The notes under the pieces were generated by a model. It saw nothing but the letters and a program-made list of their open reading frames with translations, was not told the origin of the DNA and did no database searches. The position numbers and the translations under genes are program-made. A DNA stretch of 64,000 nt from Streptomyces armeniacus (GTDB lineage Bacteria; Actinomycetota; Actinomycetes; Streptomycetales; Streptomycetaceae): assembly GCF_003355155.1 (NCBI RefSeq), contig NZ_CP031320.1, positions 2,584,269 through 2,648,268 on the forward strand, in the 5' to 3' direction. This document shows, piece by piece, positions 27,699 through 36,088 of the stretch (the first letter of the stretch is position 1; every line of letters starts with the position of its first letter).

Positions 27699-27750
27699 CG
27701 GACACCCTGCCGCTCTCGGACACCCTGCCGTTCTCGGACACCCCGCCGCT
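27699..27750. repeat. 18-bp tandem repeat, about three copies
   Basis: Units start at 27699, 27717 and 27735 (pattern CGGACACCCTGCCGyTCT). They lie between the convergent AsnC and SsgA-like genes. Confidence 0.7.
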
Positions 27751-27799
27751 CGGGGCACCGTGGGCGCTCACGGGCGCCCCGCCGTACTCGCGCACGTAC

Positions 27800-28276
27800 T
27801 CAGGCACCCGCCTCCCCCGTCTCGTCCGAGGGCCACGGGTCGTTCAGGAAGAGGTCGTCGCCCGGGGTCGGGGTGAGCAGTTCGCTCAGCCCTTCGTCGA
27901 TCCCGAGCAGTTCCGGTTCACTGCCGGGCGGCACCGCCCTCAGCGTGCGCTCGACCCAGGCGGAGACGGCCACGGTCGGTGCCTCCAGGAGCGCGTCCCC
28001 GTCGGGTGAAGTCAGCGCGATGCAGAGGACGTTGCGGGAGTTGACCTTGGTCGGCCACACCCGTACGTCCCCGTGGCCGCACGGCCGGAAGACGCCCTCC
28101 ACCAGCAGTTCGCGGGCGAAGGTCCAGCGGACGGGGGATTCGGAGCCGATGTGGAACGCCATGTGGACGGCGTACGGATCGTTCGTGCGGTACGTGAGCC
28201 GGGCCGGTACGGGGATGCTGCGCTCAGGCGACAGCACCAGCTTCAGCTCGAGTTCCCTCTCGACGACGGTGTGCAT
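27800..28276 (-). CDS. SsgA-like sporulation protein (SALP family)
   Basis: 158 aa, usual size for SsgA/B/G-type proteins, which are restricted to sporulating actinobacteria and guide septum placement or cell-wall remodelling during sporulation. ATG 28276 is preceded by GAAAGGG. LVLSPERSIPVPARLTYRT, DPYAVHMAFHI, WTFARELLVEGVF and GHGDVRVWPT are family blocks. By position next to hppD it may be ssgG (from memory of S. coelicolor), but I do not assign the symbol. The C-terminal 25 residues are acidic and variable. Confidence 0.9.
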   Translation of the reverse strand: MHTVVERELELKLVLSPERSIPVPARLTYRTNDPYAVHMAFHIGSESPVRWTFARELLVEGVFRPCGHGDVRVWPTKVNSRNVLCIALTSPDGDALLEAPTVAVSAWVERTLRAVPPGSEPELLGIDEGLSELLTPTPGDDLFLNDPWPSDETGEAGA

Positions 28277-28580
28277 GTTGTGCCCTTTCGCTCTGTGCGT
28301 CCGTCCGGCCGGCGCGGACGGTCCTGCACAGGGAGAGAGCGCGCGGGGCGGATATCCTTACGCGACTTCGCGGGACTTTTTTCGGGACGGCTCTCGCCGG
28401 CGGCGGACCGGTCCCGGGCGGCCGCCGGGACCGGCCGTTCGGGGCAGGCACTTCGTCGGCCGCGTCTGGTAGATGTTGTCTCCGCGCGAGTCGGCCCCGC
28501 CCGCGAGGCGGGGCCGCGGAGCCCCCCACGTCGCACGTCACATGCCGACACAACGGTCGAGAGATACGGGACCTGGACAG
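28277..28580. other. Divergent promoter region with a leader hairpin
   Basis: 304 bases between the SsgA-like gene (minus) and the DUF2510 gene (plus). No gene. A 9-bp perfect stem GGCCCCGCC/GGCGGGGCC with a 5-base loop (28493-28515) could be a leader structure of the DUF2510 transcript. No confident -10/-35 pair is seen. Confidence 0.5.
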
Positions 28581-29735
28581 ATGAGTGCCCCACCCGCAGG
28601 ATCCGCCAGCGGAAGCCCCATGCCCGGGTTCTATCCAGACCCGTCCATTCCGGGATACATCCGGTACTGGGATGGCACGGCCTGGGTACCGGGCACCAGC
28701 CGCCCCGAGCCGAGGGAGGGCGAGCCGATGCCGCAGCCCCCCGTACCGGGCGGCCAGGGCGGGCAAGGCGGCTCCGCGGCGCCCGCCGGGGGCGGCGGAC
28801 GGCCGCTGGAGGGCCGCGTGGTGAGCGGGGACGGCCGGGAGGTGACGCCGTACGAGGAGCCGGCGGGGTTCCCGTCCGAGTCCGGCACGGGCTCCGCGCA
28901 GGGCTCGGGCCGGGCGTCCGCCGAGGAGACGGGCCCGATCTTCTTCGACGAGGAGGAGCTGCCCGCGGGCACCACATCCGGTACGGCGTCGGGCTCCGGG
29001 CCCGCAGGCGGCGGCCCGGGCGGCCCGGGCGCCTCCGACGGCGACTCGCTCCCCGAACTGCGTCCGCGCGGCGAAGTCGCCCCGCACGAGCCGGAGGTGA
29101 CCGACTGGGACGACCCGCGCAGGCTGCACGGCAACCGCCCCGAGGCCGCCACGGCCTGGCACGCCGACACCTCGCAGCAGTCCGGCTTCGGCGGCGACAG
29201 CGAACGCCGCGTCGCCTGGGGCGAGCCAGGCGGCGACGAGCAGCCGGGCGACCAGGGCGCGGCAGCCGCGGGTACGGCTGATCCGCGCGGGAGTTGGGGA
29301 CGTACGGGCGGAAGCGACGCGGGCGGGGCAGGCGCGGCCGGGGCGGCAGGCCCGACCGGTTCCGCCGAGGGGCAGACGCCCGCACCGCAGGGGCCTCAGG
29401 GCCAGCCGGGCGCGCAGGGTCAGTCGGGAGCACAGGGCGGCAGGCACTCGCCGCGCGGCGGCGGCGACCACCCGACGGACACCGTCGGCATCCGCATCCC
29501 GCGCCCCGCCGAGGGCGGACGTGGGGCGGGCACCGGCGCGGACGCCTCCGCGCGGCGGCCCGAACACACCGTGGGCCTGCGCCGGTCGGACGTGCTCGGC
29601 GGCGCGGGCGGCCCGGGAGGCCCCGGCGGCGCCGGAGTGCCGCGCCAGGGCGCCTCGACCGCGCCCGGCGCCCCCGCCGAGGGCACGCCCGCGCAGGCGC
29701 CGCCCGCCCAAGGCCATCGCGTTGAACGGTTTTGA
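28581..29735 (+). CDS. DUF2510-domain protein lacking its expected membrane domain (truncated)
   Basis: 384 aa. ATG 28581 begins MSAPPAGSASG. Residues about 15-45 (PGFYPDPSIPGYIRYWDGTA WVPG) are a DUF2510 domain, which in Streptomyces often sits before a long disordered linker and a C-terminal RDD membrane domain. Here only the Gly/Pro/Ala/Gln-rich linker remains; it still carries the short blocks GPIFFDEEELP, WHADTSQQSGFGG and VGIRIPRPAEG seen in such proteins. The frame then stops at VERF, 26 bases into sequence belonging to a different gene family. Without the RDD helices the product would be soluble and probably non-functional. Best read as a gene truncated by a rearrangement. Confidence 0.75.
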   Translation: MSAPPAGSASGSPMPGFYPDPSIPGYIRYWDGTAWVPGTSRPEPREGEPMPQPPVPGGQGGQGGSAAPAGGGGRPLEGRVVSGDGREVTPYEEPAGFPSESGTGSAQGSGRASAEETGPIFFDEEELPAGTTSGTASGSGPAGGGPGGPGASDGDSLPELRPRGEVAPHEPEVTDWDDPRRLHGNRPEAATAWHADTSQQSGFGGDSERRVAWGEPGGDEQPGDQGAAAAGTADPRGSWGRTGGSDAGGAGAAGAAGPTGSAEGQTPAPQGPQGQPGAQGQSGAQGGRHSPRGGGDHPTDTVGIRIPRPAEGGRGAGTGADASARRPEHTVGLRRSDVLGGAGGPGGPGGAGVPRQGASTAPGAPAEGTPAQAPPAQGHRVERF

Positions 29736-29889
29736 CGGGCATCAGCCGTATACGCCGGAGGAGGTGCGGGAGGCGTTGCAGATCGGGCCGGACGCGCCGA
29801 TCATCACCACCGACGCCAGGCACCGCGCCGACGCCAAGAGCGCGCTGATCACGCTGGTCGAACACGCGCTGATGGCCCGCCTGCGGTAG
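29710..29889 (+). pseudogene. 3' stub of a conservon (CvnD-type) Ras-like GTPase
   Basis: Read in the frame that ends at the TAG 29887-29889, the last 59 codons give KAIALNGFDGHQPYTPEEVR and then a segment ending LITLVEHALMARLR. This is the C-terminal part of the small GTP-binding proteins encoded last in Streptomyces conservons, starting at the NxFD (G4) motif. The P-loop and switch regions are absent and no start codon with a ribosome site precedes it. The upstream sequence is the DUF2510 gene in another frame. Confidence 0.75.
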
Positions 29890-30221
29890 CCGGAACGCGT
29901 TTCCAGCCCGTCCGGCCCTCGACCACCAGCGACGCGCGTTCTGGCCACGTGCCTGTGCCAATCCAGCCCGTCCGGCGTTTGAGGACGGACAGGGGCGGCC
30001 ACCGGCCGGTGGCAGGCCGGGCGCCGGGGCCCGGTGTGCGTGCGTCGCGGCCGAGGGCCGTCCTCAAACGCCGGACGGGCTTGGGTGGGTGCCCCGTCCG
30101 GTCCGCGGCCGGGCGGGGCACGGGTCTGAGGGGCGGCGCCCCACGCGTGTGGCATACGCTGGGGCCCCGGTAAGCACAAGCCCCCGCAGGTCGTAGGCCG
30201 GCAAGGCCAGAAGGAAACCCC
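29890..30221. repeat. Intergenic dispersed repeat, locus 4
   Basis: 332 bases without a gene. A truncated forward copy (29905-29916), a full forward copy (29965-29988, preceded by CAATCC) and an inverted copy (30058-30082) of the dispersed element. The full pair can fold around a 69-base insert. The rest holds the leader of the FAH-family gene. Confidence 0.8.
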
Positions 30222-30983
30222 GTGCGCATCGCCAGATTCTCCCTGGACGGAAACGTCGCCTTCGGCGTCGTCGAGGGCGACGAACTCGACATCATCAAGG
30301 GCCATCCCTTCGCGGGGGTCGAGCGTTCGGGCCAGCGGATCCCGCTGGACAAGGTCCGGCTGCTGCCGCCGGTACTCCCCAACAAGGTCGTCGCGATCGG
30401 CCGGAACTACGCCGAGCACGCCCGCGAGCTGGGCAACGACGTGCCGGACGTCCCGGTCACGTTCTTCAAGCCGTCCACCTCCGTGGCCGGCCCCGGCGAC
30501 CCCATCGCGTACCCGGGGTTCTCCTCCGAGGTGCACTACGAGGCCGAGTTGGCCGTCGTCATCGGCCGCATGTGCAAGGAGGTCCCGCGGGCCCGCGTAC
30601 GCGACGTGGTCCTCGGCTACACCTGCGCCAACGACGTCACCGCCCGCGATGTCCAGCGCGCGGAGAACCAGTGGGCACGCGCCAAGGGCTTCGACACCTC
30701 CTGCCCGCTCGGCCCCTGGGTCGAGACCGAGGTGGACCCCGCGGACCTCGCCGTCCAGTGCACGGTCAACGGCGAGCAGCGCCAGCTCGGCCGTACGAGC
30801 GAGATGGTCCGCTCCGTCGAGGACCTGGTCGTGCACATCACCGAGGCCATGACGCTGCTCCCCGGAGACGTCATCCTCACGGGCACCCCGGCGGGGGTGG
30901 GCCCGCTCCACGTCGGCGACGAGGTCGCCGTCACCATCGAAGGCATCGGCACTCTCACCAACAAGGTGATCAAGCGTGACTAA
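30222..30983 (+). CDS. Fumarylacetoacetate hydrolase-family protein
   Basis: 253 aa. GTG 30222 follows AGAAGGAAA. The FAH fold is clear: [33 protein letters not shown] (the E-x-E metal-binding pair near residue 107), [14 protein letters not shown] and GTPAGVGPL. Members hydrolyse or decarboxylate 2-keto acids with a bound Mg2+ or Ca2+ (for example acylpyruvates or oxaloacetate); the exact substrate cannot be told. It overlaps gltX by 8 bases, so the two are co-transcribed. The pairing with gltX appears conserved in Streptomyces and probably reflects housekeeping use, not tyrosine degradation. Confidence 0.9.
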   Translation: MRIARFSLDGNVAFGVVEGDELDIIKGHPFAGVERSGQRIPLDKVRLLPPVLPNKVVAIGRNYAEHARELGNDVPDVPVTFFKPSTSVAGPGDPIAYPGFSSEVHYEAELAVVIGRMCKEVPRARVRDVVLGYTCANDVTARDVQRAENQWARAKGFDTSCPLGPWVETEVDPADLAVQCTVNGEQRQLGRTSEMVRSVEDLVVHITEAMTLLPGDVILTGTPAGVGPLHVGDEVAVTIEGIGTLTNKVIKRD

Positions 30984-32514
30984 CGCGTCCCACGTCCGCG
31001 TACGTTTCTGTCCGTCCCCGACCGGCAACCCGCATGTCGGCCTGGTCCGCACCGCGCTGTTCAACTGGGCGTTCGCCCGGCACCACGGCGGCACCCTGGT
31101 GCTCCGGATCGAGGACACGGACGCGGCCCGCGACTCCGAGGAGTCGTACGAGCAGCTGCTGGACTCGCTGCGCTGGCTCGGCCTCGACTGGGACGAGGGC
31201 CCCGCCCCGTACGGCACCGGCACCGGCACCGGCTCCGCGGCCGAGCCCGTCGGCCCGCACGCCCCGTACCGCCAGTCCCAGCGCATGGACATCTACCGGG
31301 ACGTCGCGGAGAAGCTCCGGCAGGGCGGCCACGCGTACCGCTGCTTCTGCACCGCCGAGGAGCTGGAGGCCCGCCGCGAGGCCGCGCGCAAGGCGGGCAG
31401 GCCGTCCGGGTACGACGGCCAGTGCCGCGACCTGAGCGCCGACCGGATCGCCGCGTACGAGGCCGAGGGGCGGACGTCCATCGTCCGCTTCCGGATGCCG
31501 GACGAGGCGATCACCTTCACCGACCTGGTGCGCGGCGAGCTCACGTTCGCCCCGGAGAACGTCACGGACTACGGCATCGTGCGCGCCAACGGTGCCCCGC
31601 TCTACACCCTGGTCAACCCGGTGGACGACGCGCTGATGGAGATCACGCACGTCCTCCGCGGCGAGGACCTGCTGTCTTCCACGCCGCGGCAGATCGCGCT
31701 GTACCGCGCTCTCGCGGACATCGGCGTCGGCAAGGGCGAGACGCCGGCGTTCGGCCATCTCCCGTATGTCATGGGCGAGGGCAACAAGAAGCTCTCCAAG
31801 CGCGACCCCGAGTCCTCCCTCAACCTGTACCGCGAGCGGGGCTTCCTGCCGCAGGGCCTCCTCAACTACCTCTCCCTGCTGGGCTGGTCGCTCTCCGAGG
31901 ACCGGGACATCTTCTCGCTGGACGAGCTGGTCGCCGCCTTCGACATCGGCGACGTGAACGCCAACCCGGCCCGCTTCGACCTCAAGAAGTGCGAGGCGAT
32001 CAACGCCGCGCACCTCCGCGAGCTGTCCGTGGCCGACTTCACGGCGGCCTGCGCGCCCTGGCTGAAGGCGCCGTACGCGCCGTGGGCCGAAGAGGACTTC
32101 GACCAGGCCGCGTTCGAGGAACTGGCCCCGCTGGCCCAGACCCGGCTCACCGTCCTCGCCGACATCACCCAGAACGTCGACTTCCTCTTCCTGCCGGAGC
32201 CGGTGGCGGACGAGGCGTCCTGGCAGAAGGCGATGAAGCCGGGCGCCGAAGACGTCCTGCGGTCCATCCACTCCCGGCTGGCCGAGCTCGACGGCGACTC
32301 GTGGCGCGCGGACCCGCTCAAGGAGGCCGTCCTGGCCGCGGGCGAGGCGCACGGCCTGAAGCTCGGCAAGGCGCAGGCGCCGCTCCGCGTCGCCGTCACG
32401 GGCCGTACGGTCGGCCTCCCGCTGTTCGAGTCCCTCGAGGTGCTGGGCCGCGAGCGCACGCTGCTGCGCGTGGACTCCGCCCTGGCCAAGCTGGCGGCGC
32501 TGCCCCGGAGTTGA
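30976..32514 (+). CDS. gltX: Glutamyl-tRNA synthetase
   Basis: 512 aa. Charges tRNA-Glu (and, in actinobacteria, tRNA-Gln, later amidated by GatCAB). GTG 30976 overlaps the FAH gene. Class I signature [12 protein letters not shown] at about 11-22 (HIGH equivalent) and [11 protein letters not shown] near 272 (KMSKS equivalent) are intact. The zinc-like region [12 protein letters not shown] is present near 120. The anticodon-binding helices follow to the end. A small Gly/Thr insertion GTGTGTGS sits near residue 80. The window's tRNA-Gln and two tRNA-Glu genes lie 2.2 kb downstream. Confidence 0.96.
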   Translation: MTNASHVRVRFCPSPTGNPHVGLVRTALFNWAFARHHGGTLVLRIEDTDAARDSEESYEQLLDSLRWLGLDWDEGPAPYGTGTGTGSAAEPVGPHAPYRQSQRMDIYRDVAEKLRQGGHAYRCFCTAEELEARREAARKAGRPSGYDGQCRDLSADRIAAYEAEGRTSIVRFRMPDEAITFTDLVRGELTFAPENVTDYGIVRANGAPLYTLVNPVDDALMEITHVLRGEDLLSSTPRQIALYRALADIGVGKGETPAFGHLPYVMGEGNKKLSKRDPESSLNLYRERGFLPQGLLNYLSLLGWSLSEDRDIFSLDELVAAFDIGDVNANPARFDLKKCEAINAAHLRELSVADFTAACAPWLKAPYAPWAEEDFDQAAFEELAPLAQTRLTVLADITQNVDFLFLPEPVADEASWQKAMKPGAEDVLRSIHSRLAELDGDSWRADPLKEAVLAAGEAHGLKLGKAQAPLRVAVTGRTVGLPLFESLEVLGRERTLLRVDSALAKLAALPRS

Positions 32515-32589
32515 CCCCGGCGCCCGCCCGCCCCGCCCCCGTACGTGTGACAGAGTCTGAGCGGTCGGCATGCGAGGGGGAGGGGCGCG

Positions 32590-34525
32590 GTGGCGCGGGT
32601 GATCGACGGCCGGTTCACGTTGCTGGACCGGCTCGGGGGCGGCGGCATGGGCCTGGTCTGGCGCGCCCGCGACGAGGTGCTGCACCGTGAGGTCGCGGTC
32701 AAGGAAGTGCGTCCGCGCGACCCGGACCTGGCCGAGTACGACCCGGAGGCCGCCCGCGCCCTGCGCGAGCGGGTCCTGCGCGAGGCCAGGGCGCTTGCCC
32801 GGGTCGGGCAGCCCAACGTGGTCACCATGTACCAGATCGTCGACGAGGGCGAGGGCTCGTACCCCTGGCTCGTCATGGAACTGGTTGGTCCACGGTGGCT
32901 CACTCCAGGACCGGCTGGCCCGTGGTGCGCTGCCGCCCGCCGAGGCGGCGGCGCTGGGGCGCGGCATCCTCGCCGGGCTGCGCGCCGCGCACGCGGCCGG
33001 GATCCAGCACCGGGACATCAAGCCCGGCAACATCCTGCTGCGGCCCGACGGCACCCCCGTCCTGACGGACTTCGGCATCGCCGCCATCCAGGGAGCCACC
33101 ACGCTCACGGTGTCCGGTGCCGTCATCGGCACGCCGGAGTACATGGCGCCGGAACGGGTGTCGGGCGAGGAGGGTGGCCCCGCGGCGGACCTGTGGTCCC
33201 TGGCGCTGACCCTCTACGCGGCCGTTGAGGGCCACAACCCGATGCGTCGCGGAAACACCCTCGCCACGCTCGCAGCGGTCCTCAGCGAGGAGGTGCCGCC
33301 GCCCGGCCGGGCCGGTCCGCTCACGGAGGCGCTGACGGCGGTCCTCGTACGGGACCCGGCCGCGCGCCCGGACGCCGGCGCACTGGACCGGCTGCTGGCG
33401 GAGGCGGGAGCGGGAGCGGAAAGGACGGGGGAGCCCGGAGCCGCGGGGGCCGCGGGGGAGTCCGCGCGCGCGGAGGCGGATTCAGGGCTCGCGGGGGTGA
33501 GCACGTACGTGCCGCCGCCCGATACGGCGACGTCCTACATGGTGGCCCCGCCGCAGCCCTCCGGCCCGGCGGCGCCACCCGTCAACGCCCCGCAGCGGCC
33601 GCCCGCTTCGCCTGTCCCGCCCCCTCCGCCCGGCCGCCCCGGCCGGCGCGTCTGGGCGTATGGGACGGCGGCCGGAGCCGTGGCGCTCACCGGCGTCCTC
33701 CTCTGGGCGCTGCTCCCGGACGGCGACGGCGGCACCCCGGCGGACAACGCCAGGGGAACGGCCTCTGGCGGGACCACGGGCGGTGACTCGGACGAGGCCG
33801 GCGCCGAGCAGCCCGGCAGCGGCAAGAAGATCAGGATCGCCGTCAAGGCCGGTGCGCCCGGCCTGAGTTACCAGGGGACGGACGGCGCGTTCACCGGCTT
33901 CGATGCCGACACCGCCAGATACCTCGCCGAGGCGCTCGGCTACGGCCCCGAGGACATCGAGTGGCGGACGGTGACCGCCGCCGAACGGATCAGCATGCTC
34001 CAGGCCGGAAAGGTCGACTTCACCGTCTCCACCTTCCTGATGACCGACGACCGGTCACGTCAGGTCGACTTCGTGGGCCCGTACCTGGTCGCACACCAGG
34101 ACGTGCTGCTGCGGATGGACGACACGTCGATCAAGAACGCGGCCGACCTGAACGGCAAGGCCGTCTGCTCCGTCACCGGCTCCACCCCCGCCCTCCACCT
34201 CAAGCAGACCGCCGCCCCGCAGGCCGACATACGCGAGAAGAGCACGCAGGCCGAGTGCGTCGACGCACTCAAGGCCGGCGAAGTGGACGCCTTCACGACG
34301 GACGACGCGCTCCTCGCGGGGTATGCGGCGCAGGACCCCGGCACGTTCAGGCTGGGCGGCCTCGAACTGAGCGAGGCGCCGTACGGCATCGGCCTGCCGA
34401 AGAACAGCCCGCTCAAGGAGAAACTCACCGCCGCCCTGAAGGAGATGACGGCGGACGGCACCTGGGCCAAGGCCCTGAAGAGCAACCTCCCGGCCCTCCG
34501 CGTGGAGCCCCCCACCGTGGAATGA
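32590..34525 (+). pseudogene. Receptor-type Ser/Thr protein kinase with an extracellular solute-binding domain, frameshifted
   Basis: GTG 32590 opens a Pkn2-type kinase: RLGGGGMGLVWRARD and AVKEVRPRD give the ATP site. At 32882-32889 the tetranucleotide TGGT occurs twice in tandem; reading on gives nonsense and a stop at 33226-33228. Skipping one copy restores LVMELVHGGSLQDRLARG, then HRDIKPGNILL, TDFGIA and GTPEYMAPERVSG, followed by a Pro-rich linker, one transmembrane helix near 33650-33715 and a type 3 (amino-acid type) solute-binding domain to 34525. The repaired protein would have 643 aa. It is a broken gene, or an assembly error, or a slippage-controlled one. The architecture suggests ligand-triggered signalling. 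Confidence 0.8.
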
Positions 34526-34633
34526 CCCGCGCCGCCCGGTGCGGGCCGTCGGCATCGGCGAGCCGTGAGGGCCGCCGGGCGGTGTCGGCGACGGACGAAG
34601 GCGGTCATGGGGCCGCGCCGGGCGGCGGAACCC

Positions 34634-34662
34634 GTTTTGGAGCGGGTGCCGCCATCGGGTAA
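34634..34662 (+). promoter_or_regulatory. Promoter of the tRNA cluster
   Basis: TTGGAG (34634-34639), 17-base spacer, TAATGT (34657-34662). Predicted transcription start about 90 bases before tRNA-Gln. Good match to the housekeeping sigma consensus. Confidence 0.6.
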
Positions 34663-34755
34663 TGTTCTTCCTGTCGCCGAACGGGACGGCCCACAGGGCC
34701 GGGACACCGGGAGGCGGCCATCCAGACAGAGTCCCCGGCAGGGGTTGTGTTTTGG

Positions 34756-34827
34756 TGGGCTATGGTGTAATTGGCAGCACGACTGATTCTGGTTCAGTTA
34801 GTCTAGGTTCGAGTCCTGGTAGCCCAG
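34756..34827 (+). tRNA. tRNA-Gln (anticodon CTG)
   Basis: 72 nt. Acceptor TGGGCTA pairs with TAGCCCA; anticodon loop TTCTGGT region carries CTG; T-arm GGTTCGAGTCC is normal. CCA is not encoded. Confidence 0.93.
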
Positions 34828-34852
34828 CGCGATCTCGCTTCACAAGATCGAT

Positions 34853-34925
34853 GCCCCCGTTGTGTAGCGGCCTAGCACGCCGCCCTCTCAAGGCGGTAGC
34901 GCCGGTTCGAATCCGGTCGGGGGTA
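34853..34925 (+). tRNA. tRNA-Glu (anticodon CTC), copy 1
   Basis: 73 nt. Anticodon stem CCGCC/GGCGG encloses CTCTCAA with CTC. T-arm CGGTTCGAATCCG. Acceptor GCCCCCG/CGGGGGT has a G-T first pair. Confidence 0.93.
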
Positions 34926-34949
34926 CTGATTCTTCGGAATCACGCCAGG

Positions 34950-35022
34950 GCCCCCGTTGTGTAGCGGCCTAGCACGCCGCCCTCTCAAGGCGGTAGCGCC
35001 GGTTCGAATCCGGTCGGGGGTA
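34950..35022 (+). tRNA. tRNA-Glu (anticodon CTC), copy 2
   Basis: Identical in all 73 positions to the copy 97 bases upstream, so a recent or homogenised duplication. Same promoter; followed by a terminator. Confidence 0.93.
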
Positions 35023-35038
35023 CGCGATCAAGCACAAG

Positions 35039-35075
35039 GAAGCCCTCCACCCGGCAGCAGCCGGGGGAGGGCTTC
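35039..35075 (+). terminator. Terminator of the tRNA cluster
   Basis: Perfect 10-bp stem GAAGCCCTCC/GGAGGGCTTC with an inner CCGG/CCGG element, 16 bases after the second tRNA-Glu. Confidence 0.8.
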
Positions 35076-35197
35076 TTCGCGTTCGCGGTGTACGCGGAGA
35101 CGTACGGTGTGTGACGCCCGTACCACCCGCGCCGCCCGCCAAGTCCCGTACGAGCGGCGCGAATTCGTGCCTGGCGTGCGTGGCGCGCGTAACGCGC

Positions 35198-35932
35198 TCA
35201 GACCGCCCCGCCCCGCCGCAGCGCCTCGCTGAGCCGCGCCGCGGCGTCCACGATCGCCTGGGCGTGCATACGGCCCGGGTGCCGTGTCAGCCGCTCGATC
35301 GGGCCGGAGACGGACACCGCGGCCACCACGCGGTTCGAGGGCCCTCGTACGGGCGCGGAGACGGAGGCGACGCCCGGCTCCCGTTCGCCGATGGACTGGG
35401 CCCAGCCCCGGCGCCGTACGCCCGACAGCGCCGTCGCCGTGAAGCGGGCGCCCTGGAGGCCGCGGTGCAGCCGTTCCGGCTCCTCCCAGGCCATCAGGAT
35501 CTGTGCGGCCGAGCCGGCCTTCATCGGCAGTGTGGAGCCCACCGGGACGGTGTCCCGCAGTCCGGACAGCCGCTCGGCCGCCGCGACGCAGATGCGCATC
35601 TCGCCCTGCCGCCGGTAGAGCTGGGCGCTCTCGCCCGTCACGTCCCGCAGATGCGTGAGCACGGGGCCGGCCGACGCGAGCAGCCGGTCCTCGCCCGCGG
35701 CGGCGGCCAGCTCGGCCAGCCGCGGTCCGAGGATGAAACGTCCCTGCATGTCCCGGGCCACCATGCGGTGGTGCTCCAGGGCGACGGCGAGCCGGTGGGC
35801 CGTCGGGCGGGCCAGGCCCGTGGCTCCGACCAGCCCGGCGAGCGTGGCCGGGCCGGACTCCAGAGCGCTGAGAACCAGAGCCGCCTTGTCGAGAACGCCC
35901 ACTCCGCTCGAGGCGCCACTAGTGTTGTCCAT
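35198..35932 (-). CDS. ndgR: IclR-type regulator NdgR of leucine biosynthesis
   Basis: 244 aa. ATG 35932 begins [20 protein letters not shown], as in Streptomyces NdgR. Helix-turn-helix [22 protein letters not shown] at about 32-53 in two parts; IclR effector domain from 75 on with [18 protein letters not shown] and [14 protein letters not shown]. It is divergent from leuC across 156 bases holding a strong dyad (35941-35969). NdgR is known to control leuCD and other amino-acid genes in S. coelicolor, and the position here is the same. Autorepression from the shared operator is likely. Confidence 0.93.
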   Translation of the reverse strand: MDNTSGASSGVGVLDKAALVLSALESGPATLAGLVGATGLARPTAHRLAVALEHHRMVARDMQGRFILGPRLAELAAAAGEDRLLASAGPVLTHLRDVTGESAQLYRRQGEMRICVAAAERLSGLRDTVPVGSTLPMKAGSAAQILMAWEEPERLHRGLQGARFTATALSGVRRRGWAQSIGEREPGVASVSAPVRGPSNRVVAAVSVSGPIERLTRHPGRMHAQAIVDAAARLSEALRRGGAV

Positions 35933-35940
35933 GCGTCGAT

Positions 35941-35969
35941 ACTTGCGTCTCAGAGTGTGAAACGCAAGT
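35941..35969. promoter_or_regulatory. 29-bp operator between ndgR and leuC
   Basis: ACTTGCGT and ACGCAAGT arms (perfect 8 bp) around 13 bases; 12 of 14 symmetric pairs match overall. It lies 9 bases from the ndgR start, placing it to block ndgR transcription and to control leuC. Confidence 0.8.
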
Positions 35970-36088
35970 TCAATTTTCCGCCGCACCCGCCAGTCTGGAG
36001 TGACGGCCGACACCCGGCACGCGCGGATCGGGTGCCGGCGAAGGTCTCGAGAAAGTGGTCGGCAATGCGGCCGGCCGAAGGGAATCCG

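Noticed and set aside
30222..30983. Fumarylacetoacetase completing tyrosine degradation with hppD
   Set aside because: It is a short FAH-family hydrolase coupled to gltX, not the longer fumarylacetoacetase, and lies on the other side of the rearrangement joint.
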